From an uncultured Rhodopila sp. (GTDB lineage: Bacteria; Pseudomonadota; Alphaproteobacteria; Acetobacterales; Acetobacteraceae), in the NCBI GenBank assembly GCA_903932145.1, contig CAIZFE010000042.1:62001-126000 (forward strand): a DNA stretch of 64,000 nt. Reading direction: 5' to 3'. The notes beneath the pieces are model-generated. The model searched no databases. It was not told where the DNA came from and saw nothing but the letters and a program-made list of their open reading frames with translations. A program made the translations under genes and the position numbers. Below, in pieces: positions 35,992 through 45,031 of the stretch. Position 1 is the first letter of the stretch. Every line of letters starts with the position of its first letter.

Positions 35992-36972
35992 ATGAAACCA
36001 CTCGCACTGACCATGGGCGACCCGGCCGGGATTGGCGGTGAACTGACCCTTCTTACCTGGCTGCGGTTGCACGAATCCGGCCCGTGCTTTGTTGCCCTGG
36101 ACGACCCGGGGCGTCTGGAACGTCTGGCCCGCGACATGGGTCTTGCGGTTCCGGTGCAAGCCATCACCGATGCCTCGACGGCAGCCGAAATCTTCCCCGA
36201 CGCACTGCCCGTGCTGCCGGTTCCGTTGGCCGTTCCCCCCATCCCGGGCCAACCCGATCAGGCGAACGCAGCGGCCATCGTGGCCTCCATCGAACAGGCG
36301 ACCAAACTGGCCCTGGCCGGTGAGGTCAGCGGCGTCGTCACCAACCCGATCAACAAGGCCGCGCTGTATCAGGCCGGGTTCGCCTATCCCGGCCATACCG
36401 AATTCCTCGCCGCGCTGACCGGTGCCACCGGCAAGCAGATCATGATGCTGGCCAGCCCGATGCTGCGCGTGGTGCCGGTGACGGTGCATGCCTCGCTACG
36501 GGATTCCATTGCGATGCTAACGACGGAGATGATCGTCGCCGCTGCCCGCACTACCGCGACGGCGCTGCGCCGGGATTTCGGCATCGCCGCGCCGCGCCTG
36601 GCCATCGCCGGCCTGAACCCCCACGCCGGGGAGCAAGGCGCGCTCGGCAGCGAAGAAACGACCCTGGTGCAACCGGCGATCGATATCCTGCGCGCCGAGG
36701 GCATCGATGTCTCCGGCCCCTGGCCGCCGGACACGATGTTCACCGCCGCCGCGCGCACGCGTTATGATGTCGCGATCTGCATGTATCACGATCAGGCGCT
36801 GATTCCGCTGAAGACGCTGGACATGGACCACGGGGTGAACGTGACCCTCGGGCTGCCGATCGTGCGGACCTCGCCGGACCATGGAACGGCATTCGATATC
36901 GCGGGGAAGGGCGTGGCTGACCCCACCAGTCTGATCGCGGCGATTGAACTGGCGGCGATGCTGGTTCGGTGA
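35992..36972 (+). CDS. pdxA: 4-hydroxythreonine-4-phosphate dehydrogenase
   Basis: Vitamin B6 pathway enzyme, 326 residues. It opens with [17 protein letters not shown], has [20 protein letters not shown] followed by TEFLA, the metal His residues in PGHTEF, VTVHASL and the Ala-Gly-Leu-Asn-Pro-His segment, and ends with [20 protein letters not shown] and [17 protein letters not shown]. All are PdxA hallmarks. In many relatives it follows surA and precedes ksgA; neither is present here. Confidence 0.95.
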   Translation: MKPLALTMGDPAGIGGELTLLTWLRLHESGPCFVALDDPGRLERLARDMGLAVPVQAITDASTAAEIFPDALPVLPVPLAVPPIPGQPDQANAAAIVASIEQATKLALAGEVSGVVTNPINKAALYQAGFAYPGHTEFLAALTGATGKQIMMLASPMLRVVPVTVHASLRDSIAMLTTEMIVAAARTTATALRRDFGIAAPRLAIAGLNPHAGEQGALGSEETTLVQPAIDILRAEGIDVSGPWPPDTMFTAAARTRYDVAICMYHDQALIPLKTLDMDHGVNVTLGLPIVRTSPDHGTAFDIAGKGVADPTSLIAAIELAAMLVR

Positions 36973-37015
36973 CGAGATATGCAGGTCGCTCCCGCAGCCG
37001 ACGGCGCAAGGCACG

Positions 37016-37750
37016 TCACGTCGGAGCCGTCCAAGGGGCGGTTCCGGTCGAAGCCCGATAAGCCACGAGCCCTGTGAGCAGCAGCAGCCCGGTGGTCAAA
37101 CCCAGCGCCGCCGCGATGCTGACATGAAGTACGAGCAACCCGCCGACAATGGCCCCGGTCAGCATCGCCAGAACAGAAGCGAGCCGTCGGCCGGGATGCG
37201 GACTATTGCCGCCGGCCAGCCGCGAATCCGCCGCCAGCCCCGTGACGGTCAGAGTCAAGACCGTCGTCGTCAGATCGGGCACGGCAAGCTTCCGAGCCGT
37301 CGCATTTTGCACCCCCATCGCGACGGCCAGCAGCACGATCAGCGCGTAACGAGCGAGCTCCGTCAGGTGGCCGCCCGCCAGCACGGCCACCATCGTGGAA
37401 ACCGCGACGATCACGAACTTGATCGCGACGGAGAGGATCAACCGATAACCTCGGTGGTGTTCAAAACGAAGACCGGCGCGACCACCGATCGATGCGCCGG
37501 CCATGAATGCGACAAGCGCAACCAGTGACGCAACGGCCGACAGGTCGCCTGCGCCGGCGAGCGCGAACCCCAGGAACACGACATTCCCCGTCATGTTCGC
37601 AACGAAAACATGGCCAAGCTGAAGATAACTGACCGCGTCCACGAGGCCGGTGACAACGGACAGGACCAGCATCAACGGTTGCAGCGGACCATGCCGGTCA
37701 CCGCGCTCAGGGGCGATCGTGCGAACCGTATCGTTGAAAAGTTCCATCAT
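37016..37750 (-). CDS. DUF1275 (YoaK-like) membrane protein
   Basis: A 244-residue polytopic protein with about six membrane segments. It begins with the family region LQPLMLVLSVVTGLVDAVSY followed by LQLGHVFVANMTGNVVFLGF, which includes the conserved G-x-x-F-x-x-x-x-T-G-N motif. ATGs at 37750 and 37747 have GGAGGGAG upstream and are preferred over 37774. Function in the family is unknown; transport is presumed. The stop is close to the end of pdxA (convergent). Confidence 0.85.
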   Translation of the reverse strand: MMELFNDTVRTIAPERGDRHGPLQPLMLVLSVVTGLVDAVSYLQLGHVFVANMTGNVVFLGFALAGAGDLSAVASLVALVAFMAGASIGGRAGLRFEHHRGYRLILSVAIKFVIVAVSTMVAVLAGGHLTELARYALIVLLAVAMGVQNATARKLAVPDLTTTVLTLTVTGLAADSRLAGGNSPHPGRRLASVLAMLTGAIVGGLLVLHVSIAAALGLTTGLLLLTGLVAYRASTGTAPWTAPT

Positions 37751-37814
37751 GCGCCCGCTCCCTCCATGCACCACGACGACGCCCCTGGTTCAGGCACAGA
37801 CGTTACGAACACGG

Positions 37815-38771
37815 TCATATGCCGGATGGCGACCGACCCTGTGATCTCTGATCCGGGCGTTCCAGCGCGGCACGATCCCACTGTCCGAGGCCGGCCGCCG
37901 CGTCGTAGGTGCTCTCCAGAAAATCCATCAAGTGCTCGTCCGGCGCCTGTGCCCGACGGACCGAATCATATGGCAGAATGAACTCTCCGAGGCCCCTGCC
38001 GTAGGATGCTCCAACCGGCCGGATGGCCGCGCCGGCAAATCCCGCTGGCTCAGGATAGGCATAGCTATAGAACGCAGCCTGGCCAAAGCCCCCGTTCCCC
38101 GGCCAAAAGCCACAACTGCTGACCTCGTGCGAGTAGGCCTCGTTCATGACCCGGGCTCCGAGGTTAGGCGACTGGCTCGTCACCCGCGGCGCCGTGCGTC
38201 CGGAAAAGCGCGTCACCGCCAGATCGAAACTGCCCCAGAAAAAATGCACCGGACTGACCTTGCCGAGGAACTGCGATCGGAAGCGCGTACAGACGCGATC
38301 CGCCTGCAAAAGGATGCGCCAGAATCGATGAGCGTATTCCGGATCGTAGGAGGCGTGGTCCCGATCCTGGTCGAACGGGATCGCATCCGGGATCTCCACC
38401 GGCATGGTCCATATCCGGGTCTCCAGCCCAAGTTCGCGCAGCCGCCCCATGACCTCGGCGTAGAAATCGGCAACGCTGCGGGCAATCAGCGGGATCGCCG
38501 TGATCGCGCCGTCGCTTGTTCGTATCTCAAGCTTATGGGCGATGAAATCGAAGTCGATCTGGAAGCAGCGGGAGCCATAAGGGATGGGCGAGGTCGTCAG
38601 CCCCCGGCTGGTGACGTACAACGTTACCTGCCACCAATGATTGATGATCGGTGCATGGGCGAGGCGGATTTTTCCGACCACCTGCGTCCAGAGATGGAGC
38701 GTCGCGCAGGTGTCTGCCCACTCCGAAAGCGGGAGATCCGGCCAATCGGTCGATTGAGGTTCCTTCGCCAT
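37815..38771 (-). CDS. DUF5996 family protein
   Basis: A 318-residue soluble protein. The start WPDLPLSEWADTCATLHLWT then QVVGKIRLAHAPIINHWW, and VTLYVTSRGLTTSPIPYGSR, match the DUF5996 pattern. The middle has VHFFWGSFDLAVTRFSGR and the end SYGRGLGEFILPYDSV. The family has no established function. It is on the same strand as DUF1275 with 64 bp between them. Confidence 0.8.
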   Translation of the reverse strand: MAKEPQSTDWPDLPLSEWADTCATLHLWTQVVGKIRLAHAPIINHWWQVTLYVTSRGLTTSPIPYGSRCFQIDFDFIAHKLEIRTSDGAITAIPLIARSVADFYAEVMGRLRELGLETRIWTMPVEIPDAIPFDQDRDHASYDPEYAHRFWRILLQADRVCTRFRSQFLGKVSPVHFFWGSFDLAVTRFSGRTAPRVTSQSPNLGARVMNEAYSHEVSSCGFWPGNGGFGQAAFYSYAYPEPAGFAGAAIRPVGASYGRGLGEFILPYDSVRRAQAPDEHLMDFLESTYDAAAGLGQWDRAALERPDQRSQGRSPSGI

Positions 38772-39034
38772 ACTTGAAACTCTGTTTGCCGCTGTCGCCC
38801 GGACAAGATCTTCGAACCGAAATCAAGAGGTGTTCTACAATCTCGGACCGCGAGGTTCGAGCGTGGACCGCCGAAGGTCGCATCACGCTTGCTTCAACTC
38901 GCCGCCGCACGGCTCGGCGCGAGTGCTGTTCCGTAATGGTGCCAGAAGGTCCTGCTTGTTTGCTTATTGGGGCCGGCGGCGTGGGGCCTGACGGAACATT
39001 GCCTTGGCCTAACCGGTCGATCGGCCTTATGGAC
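38772..39034. other. Intergenic stretch
   Basis: No gene seen between the DUF5996 start and the alkB stop. Short frames on both strands lack any family match. Confidence 0.35.
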
Positions 39035-39685
39035 CTACAATGCCCGCCGGAACGTCAGATTGTAACGGACGCCGCCGGTCAGCGCGGGCTCGCCAGCGCG
39101 TAGCGTGTCCACGCCGTGGTAGGTCAGCCGCGCCGGTCCACCCCACACGACGACGTCGCCGTGCGACAAGGGCACGCGCCGGGGGCGGTCGCCGCGTGCC
39201 GAACCGCCCCACAGAAACACCGCCGGCAGACCGAGTGATACAGAAACGATCGGGGCGGTGTAGTCGCGTTCATTCTTGTCCTGGTGCAGCGTCAACCGGG
39301 TCCCCGGCTGGTAGCGATTGATCAGGCACGCATCCGGTTCGAAACCGTCGAAGCCAGCCGCTGTCGCCGCCCGCCGGGCCAGGTCTGCGAAGATAGCGGG
39401 CAGAGCCGGCCAGGGTTGACCGCTGTCGGGATCGATCGCGTCATAGCGATAGCCGCGCCGATCCGTGACCCAGCCGGCAGCACCGCAGTTGCTCATGGCG
39501 ACCGACATGGTGAAGCCGCCCGGCGTGACCATGTGCCGAAACGGCGCCCGGGCCACTACGGTGCCGAGCGCCGTCAACAGCGGGACGTCCACCGGCAGGG
39601 CGAAGCCGCGCAGGACCACGGCCCCCTCGGACAAAATGAGGCCACCGGATGGCTCCCCAAACAAATCAAGTGTCACAATGGCCAT
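39035..39685 (-). CDS. alkB: AlkB DNA-repair dioxygenase
   Basis: Fe(II)/2-oxoglutarate dioxygenase that removes methyl lesions from DNA and RNA bases, 216 residues. The iron ligands are H134 and D136 (LTLHQDKNE) and H190 (LTYHGVD). The 2-oxoglutarate arginines are R207 and R213 (RYNLTFRR). The substrate-lid region RHMVTPGGFTMSVAMSNCG and YQPGTRLTLHQDKNERDY match AlkB. Spacing of ligands is the same as in E. coli AlkB, offset by three. No ada gene is adjacent. Confidence 0.95.
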   Translation of the reverse strand: MAIVTLDLFGEPSGGLILSEGAVVLRGFALPVDVPLLTALGTVVARAPFRHMVTPGGFTMSVAMSNCGAAGWVTDRRGYRYDAIDPDSGQPWPALPAIFADLARRAATAAGFDGFEPDACLINRYQPGTRLTLHQDKNERDYTAPIVSVSLGLPAVFLWGGSARGDRPRRVPLSHGDVVVWGGPARLTYHGVDTLRAGEPALTGGVRYNLTFRRAL

Positions 39686-40017
39686 CCTTCCGCCCGTAAA
39701 TCGGAACTATCGCCACGACACCCTCAAGAGCCGGCCTATTGAATTTGACATCCTTCAGCGCCATTCGCCTTGTCAGAGATAGCCCGGACAGAACAGAAAA
39801 ATGGAACCACAAAAACACACGGATGCACACAGATAATAAGGATCTCTTGCCTTATCCGTGTGCATCTGTGGTTCCAAATTACTTTCTTCACCGTTCAATA
39901 TCCGGCGACGGTGTATCGCCACGCAAATGCGACCGTTACGCTCCCAAAATCCCGTGCTGCTTCCGACGGTCTCCGCAAACCATTACCCGCAAAATCAAAT
40001 CACCGGCGTCGTGCCGA
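39686..40017. other. Intergenic stretch carrying the inverted repeat
   Basis: Apart from the repeat at 39803-39875 nothing coding is recognised. It should contain the alkB promoter and the 3-prime end of the hydrolase transcript. Confidence 0.4.
39803..39875. repeat. Imperfect inverted repeat (ACACGGAT/ATCCGTGTG type)
   Basis: The left arm begins GGAACCACAAAAACACACGG at 39803, continues with GATGCACACAGATAATAAGG, and the right arm (39850-39875) reads CCTTATCCGTGTGCATCTGT then GGTTCC. The right arm pairs with the left except for a 10-nt insertion and small gaps. A long RNA hairpin would form between alkB and the upstream hydrolase gene. Short repeats of this CACACGGAT type occur in many bacterial genomes. 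No open frame is included. Confidence 0.75.
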
Positions 40018-41577
40018 TCACCGGGGCGGACCGCTCGGTGCCGCCGGGCCAAAGATCGGCGCCGCCACCGCGGCATTGACGATCACCGCCGCATCCTCCG
40101 GCAGCAGGAATCCCGCCGTCTCCGCCTCGCGCGCCGCGATACGCACGCGGTTCACATAATCGGCGTTGTCCTTGTAGCGCTCGGCCAGCGACGGCCGCTG
40201 ATCCGACCCGGCGGCGTCCTTCGTCTGCGCGAACGGCTGGTACGCCCCGACCAGGGAGCAGGTGAAGCTCAGCGGTTCGTTCTGCACGCCGTTCACGCCC
40301 AACGGCACCGCGATATCCGGCATCCGCACGCCCCCCACCGGGTTCCCGTCGGCATCGCGTTGCGGCACCTGAACCACCGCATCGGGCAGGTTTTTCGGGG
40401 CCTGCAACACCCCCGGGTCGCCCTTCGCCGATACCAGCGGCATCAGCGTGGTCGGCGGCGGGGCCACGTTGGCCGCGACCCAGTCATCCAGCCGCAGCAG
40501 CGTCGCGCGCGCCACCGGCGCCCAATCGAGCCGGCCCGGCGTCAGATTGCACGTCTCGGCCTTGACGACCGTCGCGTGCGAAGCCCCGGCCACGTCGTAC
40601 ATCCGCACGTTCGCCGGCAACGGCAGATCGACCGTGCCGGTGGCGCCCGTGCGCCCCAGTGAGGCGCGGATCGACAGATAATCCACGGTCGAATTCAGCA
40701 ACAGCATCTTCGGCGCCACTTCGCCACGTGCCTCGGCCTTGGCAACGATCTCACCGATCGTCAGCACCCCGTCATGCACCCCCGGAAACTCCGGTTCCGC
40801 GAAGCTGGGTGCCCCATCCGCGCTGGATCCGGGCCCGGTGCCGGAGCGCAGGATCGGCAACAACCCCGCGCCGGACACGAACACATGCATCCCGTCGAAC
40901 ACGCTGCGACCGTCCACCGTGTTGAAACCGTTCAGCAGAAAGGTCTTCAGGAACCTGCCGTCCTGCGACTTGCCGACCGCCAGAACCCGGCTGATCGTGC
41001 CGGCCAGCGGATTGGGCGTGCCCGCTGAGTCCGCCGCCGCGTGCGCCAGGAAATCGGCGGCATCGCGCACGATGGCGAATCCAACACCCTCGACAAATCG
41101 TTGCTTGCCCTGTGCATCGGTGAACGACGGCAGGTCCGCGCCCTGGCCGAGTTCCCAGTAAACCTCGGCGGCGGTGAAACCGTGGTCCTCCAGAAAGCCG
41201 GTGCCGGGTTCCAGGTTGCCTGACTGCGAGGGCAGCCCGCGCGGACTGTTGTACAGCGCATTGGCATAGGCGTGGCCCCGGTTAGGCACATCGACCAGCA
41301 GCGCGCCATTGCCGTTGGCGGGCATGAACAGGATGACTCGCGCGGAATATTCCACCATCCCGTGCGCATTGCGCATCGCCTTATCCAGGTCGGGGATAGT
41401 GCCGGCATCCGGCGCCAACTCGCCTACGATGCGCCCGTCCCACCGGACATAATCGCCCGCCTGGAATGACCCGTACGGTTGTTTCGATGTGATCTCCAAC
41501 CGCGTGACCTTGGCCTGAGCCGCCTGCCCGAGGCAGGCCAGCAGCAGCCCGGCCACGATGAACCGCGATGTCTTCAT
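40018..41577 (-). CDS. Secreted alpha/beta-hydrolase-domain protein
   Basis: A 519-residue protein with a signal peptide (FIVAGLLLACLGQAAQA). The mature part resembles the large alpha/beta hydrolase domain-containing family: TAAEVYWELGQGADLP, AVGKSQDGRFLKTFLLNGFN as the likely nucleophile elbow (G-K-S-Q-D-G), and VAGASHATVV as the likely His region. The Ser in GKSQDG would be the nucleophile. The substrate is unknown. The start is at 41577, with no cotranscribed gene downstream except alkB beyond the inverted repeat. Confidence 0.65.
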   Translation of the reverse strand: MKTSRFIVAGLLLACLGQAAQAKVTRLEITSKQPYGSFQAGDYVRWDGRIVGELAPDAGTIPDLDKAMRNAHGMVEYSARVILFMPANGNGALLVDVPNRGHAYANALYNSPRGLPSQSGNLEPGTGFLEDHGFTAAEVYWELGQGADLPSFTDAQGKQRFVEGVGFAIVRDAADFLAHAAADSAGTPNPLAGTISRVLAVGKSQDGRFLKTFLLNGFNTVDGRSVFDGMHVFVSGAGLLPILRSGTGPGSSADGAPSFAEPEFPGVHDGVLTIGEIVAKAEARGEVAPKMLLLNSTVDYLSIRASLGRTGATGTVDLPLPANVRMYDVAGASHATVVKAETCNLTPGRLDWAPVARATLLRLDDWVAANVAPPPTTLMPLVSAKGDPGVLQAPKNLPDAVVQVPQRDADGNPVGGVRMPDIAVPLGVNGVQNEPLSFTCSLVGAYQPFAQTKDAAGSDQRPSLAERYKDNADYVNRVRIAAREAETAGFLLPEDAAVIVNAAVAAPIFGPAAPSGPPR

Positions 41578-41724
41578 GATCGTTTCCCCATTGATCCGCC
41601 AATCTGACCGGTTTGACCGATGTTGACCAGCGGTGGAAGCTGCCCCGGCAACGGTCGCGCTGTTTACGGTGGTCGCGATCCGCCGCTAACTAAAACACCG
41701 AACCGCAGGCACAAGGCGACGAGC

Positions 41725-42153
41725 ATGAGCGACTGGAGCAAGGTGACCCGCCCGATCCCCGTTCCCAACGAATGGACGAAACCATTCTGGGACGCGGCGA
41801 AACAAGGCGTTCTGGCGCTGCAACGCTGCCGGAGTTGCGGTCATGTTCAGCACCCGCCCTATGCGACCTGCACCCAATGCATCGGCGTTGACCTGACCTT
41901 CGAACCAGTGCGCGGGGCCGGCACCATCTATGCCTATACGATCATGTATCACACCGGCGACAAGCGCTTCGCCTCCGCGGTGCCCTATGCCTCCATCGTC
42001 GTGGAACTGGACGACGCCCCCGGCGCGCTGCTCGCCGCCAACCTGCTGGACGCCGACTATACCGAGGCGAAAGTCGGGCGCCGTGTCGAGGTCATGTTCG
42101 AACAACTGAACGACGACATCACGCTGCCGCAGTTCCGTCTCGCGGCCGGGTAG
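41725..42153 (+). CDS. Zn-ribbon OB-fold protein (DUF35), acyl-CoA-binding partner
   Basis: A 142-residue protein with a zinc ribbon (Cys35, Cys38, Cys49, Cys52: CRSCGH and CTQC) and an OB fold (VRGAGTIYAYTIMYHTGD, PYASIVVELDD, GRRVEVMFEQLN). DUF35 proteins form complexes with thiolases or with hydratases and carry acyl-CoA intermediates. The thiolase gene follows 12 bp later, which supports such a pair. The ATG at 41725 is chosen; the frame is open further upstream without support. Confidence 0.88.
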   Translation: MSDWSKVTRPIPVPNEWTKPFWDAAKQGVLALQRCRSCGHVQHPPYATCTQCIGVDLTFEPVRGAGTIYAYTIMYHTGDKRFASAVPYASIVVELDDAPGALLAANLLDADYTEAKVGRRVEVMFEQLNDDITLPQFRLAAG

Positions 42154-42165
42154 GGAGAAACGCGC

Positions 42166-43350
42166 ATGTGGGACAACCGGTGCAAGATCGCCGTCAGCGG
42201 CGTGGGTTACTCCAAGGTGTCGCGGACGGCCGACCGCCCGCTGGCGGCACACGCGCTGGACGCGGTCCGCGACGCGGTGGCGGATTCCGGGCTGCGGATG
42301 CAGGATATCGACGGTCTGGCGACGTATCCGGAACTGCCGGCGACCGGGCATGCCGAGGTGGATGGCATCTCCATCGTGTCGGTCAACTGCATGATGGCGA
42401 TGCTGAAGCTGCCGGCGTTGACCTGGCATATCCAGGTGGGAACGACGAATATCGGCGGCGCGGTGCAGCAGGCAACCAATGCGCTGTTGGCCGGTGTGTG
42501 CACCTACGCCGTGGTGTGGCGCGCGATGCATAATCCGGCCGGGACGTATCAGAACCTGCCGGGGGCCTACGCGCAGGGCGCGGCTCAGTTCACCGGCCCG
42601 TACGGGTTCGGCGGCCCTGGGCAGGGCATGGCGGTCGCCTACACGCGCTGGCTGGAGACCAACAACCAGAGCCGCGACAAGATGGCGACCCTGGCGGTGA
42701 CCCAGCGCAAGCACACGCAGCACAATCCGCATGCCTACTTCCACGGCACGGAACTGACGCGTGAGGATTACTTTGCGTCGCGCATGGTGGCGTATCCGTT
42801 CTGCCTGTTTGATTGCGACATTCCGGTGCAAGGCGCCGTCGCCGTCGTGCTGACCACCGCCGACCGGGCTCGAGATCTGAAGCCGAAACCGGCCTACATC
42901 GCCGGCTACGGCCAGCGGCTGCATTTCGAGACGGCGGGGCGGATCGGCAGCCTGTCCAGCTATATGGAGGGCGGCAGTTCTTCCGCGAAACTGACATGGG
43001 AACGTTCCGGCTTTACGCCCAAAGATGTCGATGTGGCGCAGATCTATGACGGGTTCTCCGCCTCGGTGATCTACGGGCTGGAATCCTACGGATTTTGCAA
43101 GGAGGGCGAGGCGCTGGATTTCATCCAGGACGGCCGCATCGAACTGGACGGCGATCTGCCGCTGAACACGTTCGGCGGCAGTCTCGGCACCGGACGGATT
43201 CACGGGTTGTGGCATATCATCGAAGGCGCGTTGCAGGCATCCGGGCGGGCGGGGTCGCGGCAGGTGAAGGATGCCAACGTGTCGTTCGTCGGGGCGAGCG
43301 CGCCAATCGTGACCGGCACGACGTTCATTTTCGTGGGCGATCCGTATTGA
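42166..43350 (+). CDS. Thiolase-family (SCP-x/lipid-transfer type) protein
   Basis: A 394-residue thiolase-fold protein. It has the N-terminal GVGYSKVSRTADRPLAAHAL, a TTNIGGAVQQATNALLAGVC segment at the thiolase nucleophile region, and GTGRIHGLWHIIEGALQ near the end where classical thiolases have the H-P-x-G motif. The catalytic Cys/His set of biosynthetic thiolases is not clearly conserved, as usual for the SCP-x and DUF35-associated group. With the DUF35 gene it probably acts on steroid- or branched-chain-type acyl-CoA. The substrate is unknown. Confidence 0.8.
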   Translation: MWDNRCKIAVSGVGYSKVSRTADRPLAAHALDAVRDAVADSGLRMQDIDGLATYPELPATGHAEVDGISIVSVNCMMAMLKLPALTWHIQVGTTNIGGAVQQATNALLAGVCTYAVVWRAMHNPAGTYQNLPGAYAQGAAQFTGPYGFGGPGQGMAVAYTRWLETNNQSRDKMATLAVTQRKHTQHNPHAYFHGTELTREDYFASRMVAYPFCLFDCDIPVQGAVAVVLTTADRARDLKPKPAYIAGYGQRLHFETAGRIGSLSSYMEGGSSSAKLTWERSGFTPKDVDVAQIYDGFSASVIYGLESYGFCKEGEALDFIQDGRIELDGDLPLNTFGGSLGTGRIHGLWHIIEGALQASGRAGSRQVKDANVSFVGASAPIVTGTTFIFVGDPY

Positions 43351-43461
43351 TGCCTGATCGCTGACTGACTCTGGAGTTTATCCCCCGGTCGCGCGTGACG
43401 CTTACGCCCAAAACGAGTCGCGGAGGCTCCCGATGTTCCACGTGTAACACGGGTATTCGGG

Positions 43462-43944
43462 CTACGGTGCCGCCCGCAACGCTGCCACGATCATTGCGAT
43501 TCCCTGGGCATGCCACCGCTGGATCGCCTTGTGATCCGCCCCGAGCGCTTTACCCAGCCGCCGCCACGGGAACAGATGCCGGTCGGTGATCGGGTGCACC
43601 AGACTGCGCGCGCCCACCACGCGGCGCAACACATACCGGTCCAGCGGGATCAGCGGGATCCACGCCATGGCCTCATCCATCCGGGTGATCTTCTCAGCCG
43701 ACGGCACCAGCGGGCGAATGCGCGCCTCGCTCCAGCCATAGGCTTCCAGGGCCGTCCGCACAATTTCCAGCGAGGAACCGCGCATCCGTGTTGACCAGCC
43801 GGTACCGGGCAGGGCGAGCAGCGTCGCTCCGGCTTCCTCCAGCCGGTAAACGACAAAGTCGGCATCGATCTCGAAGCCGCTGATCATCATGGGACGCACA
43901 GCCGGGGTCGGGACGGCTGCTTTGCTGGCGCGCGGGAACGTCAT
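43462..43944 (-). CDS. DUF6362 protein (phage-like HTH)
   Basis: A 160-residue protein with the DUF6362 C-terminal segment RLGKALGADHKAIQRWHAQG followed by IAMIVAALR, which looks like a helix-turn-helix (terminase-small-subunit-like), and an upstream LPGTGWSTRMRGSSLEIVRT. These proteins occur in prophages and related islets of alphaproteobacteria. It follows the HTH gene by 41 bp on the same strand and shares its promoter. Function unknown. Confidence 0.7.
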   Translation of the reverse strand: MTFPRASKAAVPTPAVRPMMISGFEIDADFVVYRLEEAGATLLALPGTGWSTRMRGSSLEIVRTALEAYGWSEARIRPLVPSAEKITRMDEAMAWIPLIPLDRYVLRRVVGARSLVHPITDRHLFPWRRLGKALGADHKAIQRWHAQGIAMIVAALRAAP

Positions 43945-43985
43945 GGTCGGGTCCTCTGTGCGGTTGGCTTGTGGGGGCGCGACGT

Positions 43986-44276
43986 TCAGCGGAGGCTGCC
44001 GGGCGTTTGGAACGGCACGTTCTCAAGCCCCGTGCCGCGGTTGATCGCACACCAGGTGTCGGCGTGACCGGCGGGCAGCGGCTGACGATCAAGGTCATCC
44101 AGAGCCACGACAGTGTGCGACGGCGGCCGTTCCGCGCCGATGGCGCGGGCGCGTTCGATCACCGTCCAGCGTGTGAAGCCGAGGGCGAGCGCGATGATGT
44201 CCCAGGTGGCCCCTTCCGTGCGAAGGCGGCGAATTTGGGCGTCCTGTCCGTCGGTCCAGACTGTCTTCCTAGGCAT
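43986..44276 (-). CDS. Small HTH protein (GcrA/AsnC-like N-terminus)
   Basis: A 96-residue protein starting MPRKTVWTDGQDAQIRRLRT, then WDIIALALGFTRWTVIERAR, a clear helix-turn-helix with Trp, followed by a polar tail. It resembles the first domain of GcrA-type regulators and small AsnC-like proteins. The ATG at 44276 is chosen; an ATG four codons upstream is possible. The promoter at 44315-44343 carries a palindrome that may be its operator or that of another regulator. First gene of a two-gene unit with DUF6362. Confidence 0.7.
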   Translation of the reverse strand: MPRKTVWTDGQDAQIRRLRTEGATWDIIALALGFTRWTVIERARAIGAERPPSHTVVALDDLDRQPLPAGHADTWCAINRGTGLENVPFQTPGSLR

Positions 44277-44314
44277 TGGCGGCTCCAATGGTGAACAATG
44301 AGGGAACGCCCGGT

Positions 44315-44343
44315 TAGTTAGTTATAATAACTGATAGTGTCAA
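44315..44343 (-). promoter_or_regulatory. Promoter with palindrome in the spacer
   Basis: On the minus strand TTGACA (44343-44338) is a perfect -35, followed by a 17-nt spacer and TAACTA (44320-44315) as -10. The spacer edge holds AGTTATTATAACT, a 13-bp palindrome (44320-44332) with six-base arms. A repressor binding there would block RNA polymerase. The HTH/DUF6362 genes lie downstream. Confidence 0.6.
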
Positions 44344-44461
44344 TATAAATAACGCCGCTGGAGGAAAAAAGTCCCTGAGCCCGGGGTACGCCGCCGCCGA
44401 GTTCAAATGAGACCAATCATCGAAGAGGCCGACCCTTGCCCCCTCATCGTCGTGGAACCGC

Positions 44462-44511
44462 TTGTCCGGGCCGACTATCGCGGCGGAGGTCGCAACGGGC
44501 GGCCCGGACAA
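44462..44511. repeat. REP-type element
   Basis: TTGTCCGGGCCG (44462-44473) and CGGCCCGGACAA (44500-44511) form a perfect 12-bp inverted pair with a 26-nt loop. It is a shortened member of the dispersed family, here lying between two divergent regulatory genes rather than at a gene end. Confidence 0.7.
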
Positions 44512-44667
44512 AATTCCAGACGGGACGGCTATTCACGTCCGATAGGGTTCGGAAAAGCCAGCCATGACGATGGGGCGAGAGTCGGCATCAGTGCCGGTTG
44601 TCGTGAATGCTCCCGGCAAGCGCCCGCCCTCGAGGCCGAATGCTGTCCCCGGAAAATTCCGCTGGCC

Positions 44668-44696
44668 ATGTTAGAATTTGGAAGCTATGCTAACAT
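44668..44696. promoter_or_regulatory. Inverted repeat over the XRE gene start (possible operator)
   Basis: ATGTTAG (44668-44674) and CTAACAT (44690-44696) are perfect inverse arms with a 15-nt spacer, covering the start codon region. XRE-type regulators often bind such sites to control their own gene. Confidence 0.45.
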
Positions 44697-45031
44697 ATAT
44701 GAACACTCCCGCAGACATCGGAACCCGCATTCGCGCCGCCAGACGCAATCGCGGCCTCACCCAGGATCAACTGGCGGAGCGCGTGGGGGTCTCCCGCAGC
44801 GCCGTCGCCCAATGGGAAACCGGGCGCACCGGTCAGGTCACCGGCAACCTGTCGCGCATCGCGGAAGCGCTGGATGTCAACGTCGAATACATGATGTCCG
44901 GCGACGACAAACGCGGCGCGGCGGAGGCACGGCAAGGCGATGAAATGGCCCTGCTGCGCCTTTATCGCGCGTGTGAACCTGAGGATCGCCAGATGCTTCT
45001 TCGCACCGCCCGCCGCCTCGCGCGCCATTGA
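44687..45031 (+). CDS. XRE-family transcriptional regulator
   Basis: A 114-residue regulator with a Cro/C1-type helix-turn-helix (about residues 10-65): IGTRIRAARRNRGLTQDQLA, GVSRSAVAQWETGRT, LSRIAEALDVNVEYMMSG. The tail is acidic then helical (LLRLYRACEPEDRQMLLRTA). Possible starts are TTG 44678, ATG 44687 and ATG 44699; the inverted repeat covers this region. It diverges from the HTH/DUF6362 unit and may control it. Confidence 0.88.
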   Translation: MLTYMNTPADIGTRIRAARRNRGLTQDQLAERVGVSRSAVAQWETGRTGQVTGNLSRIAEALDVNVEYMMSGDDKRGAAEARQGDEMALLRLYRACEPEDRQMLLRTARRLARH

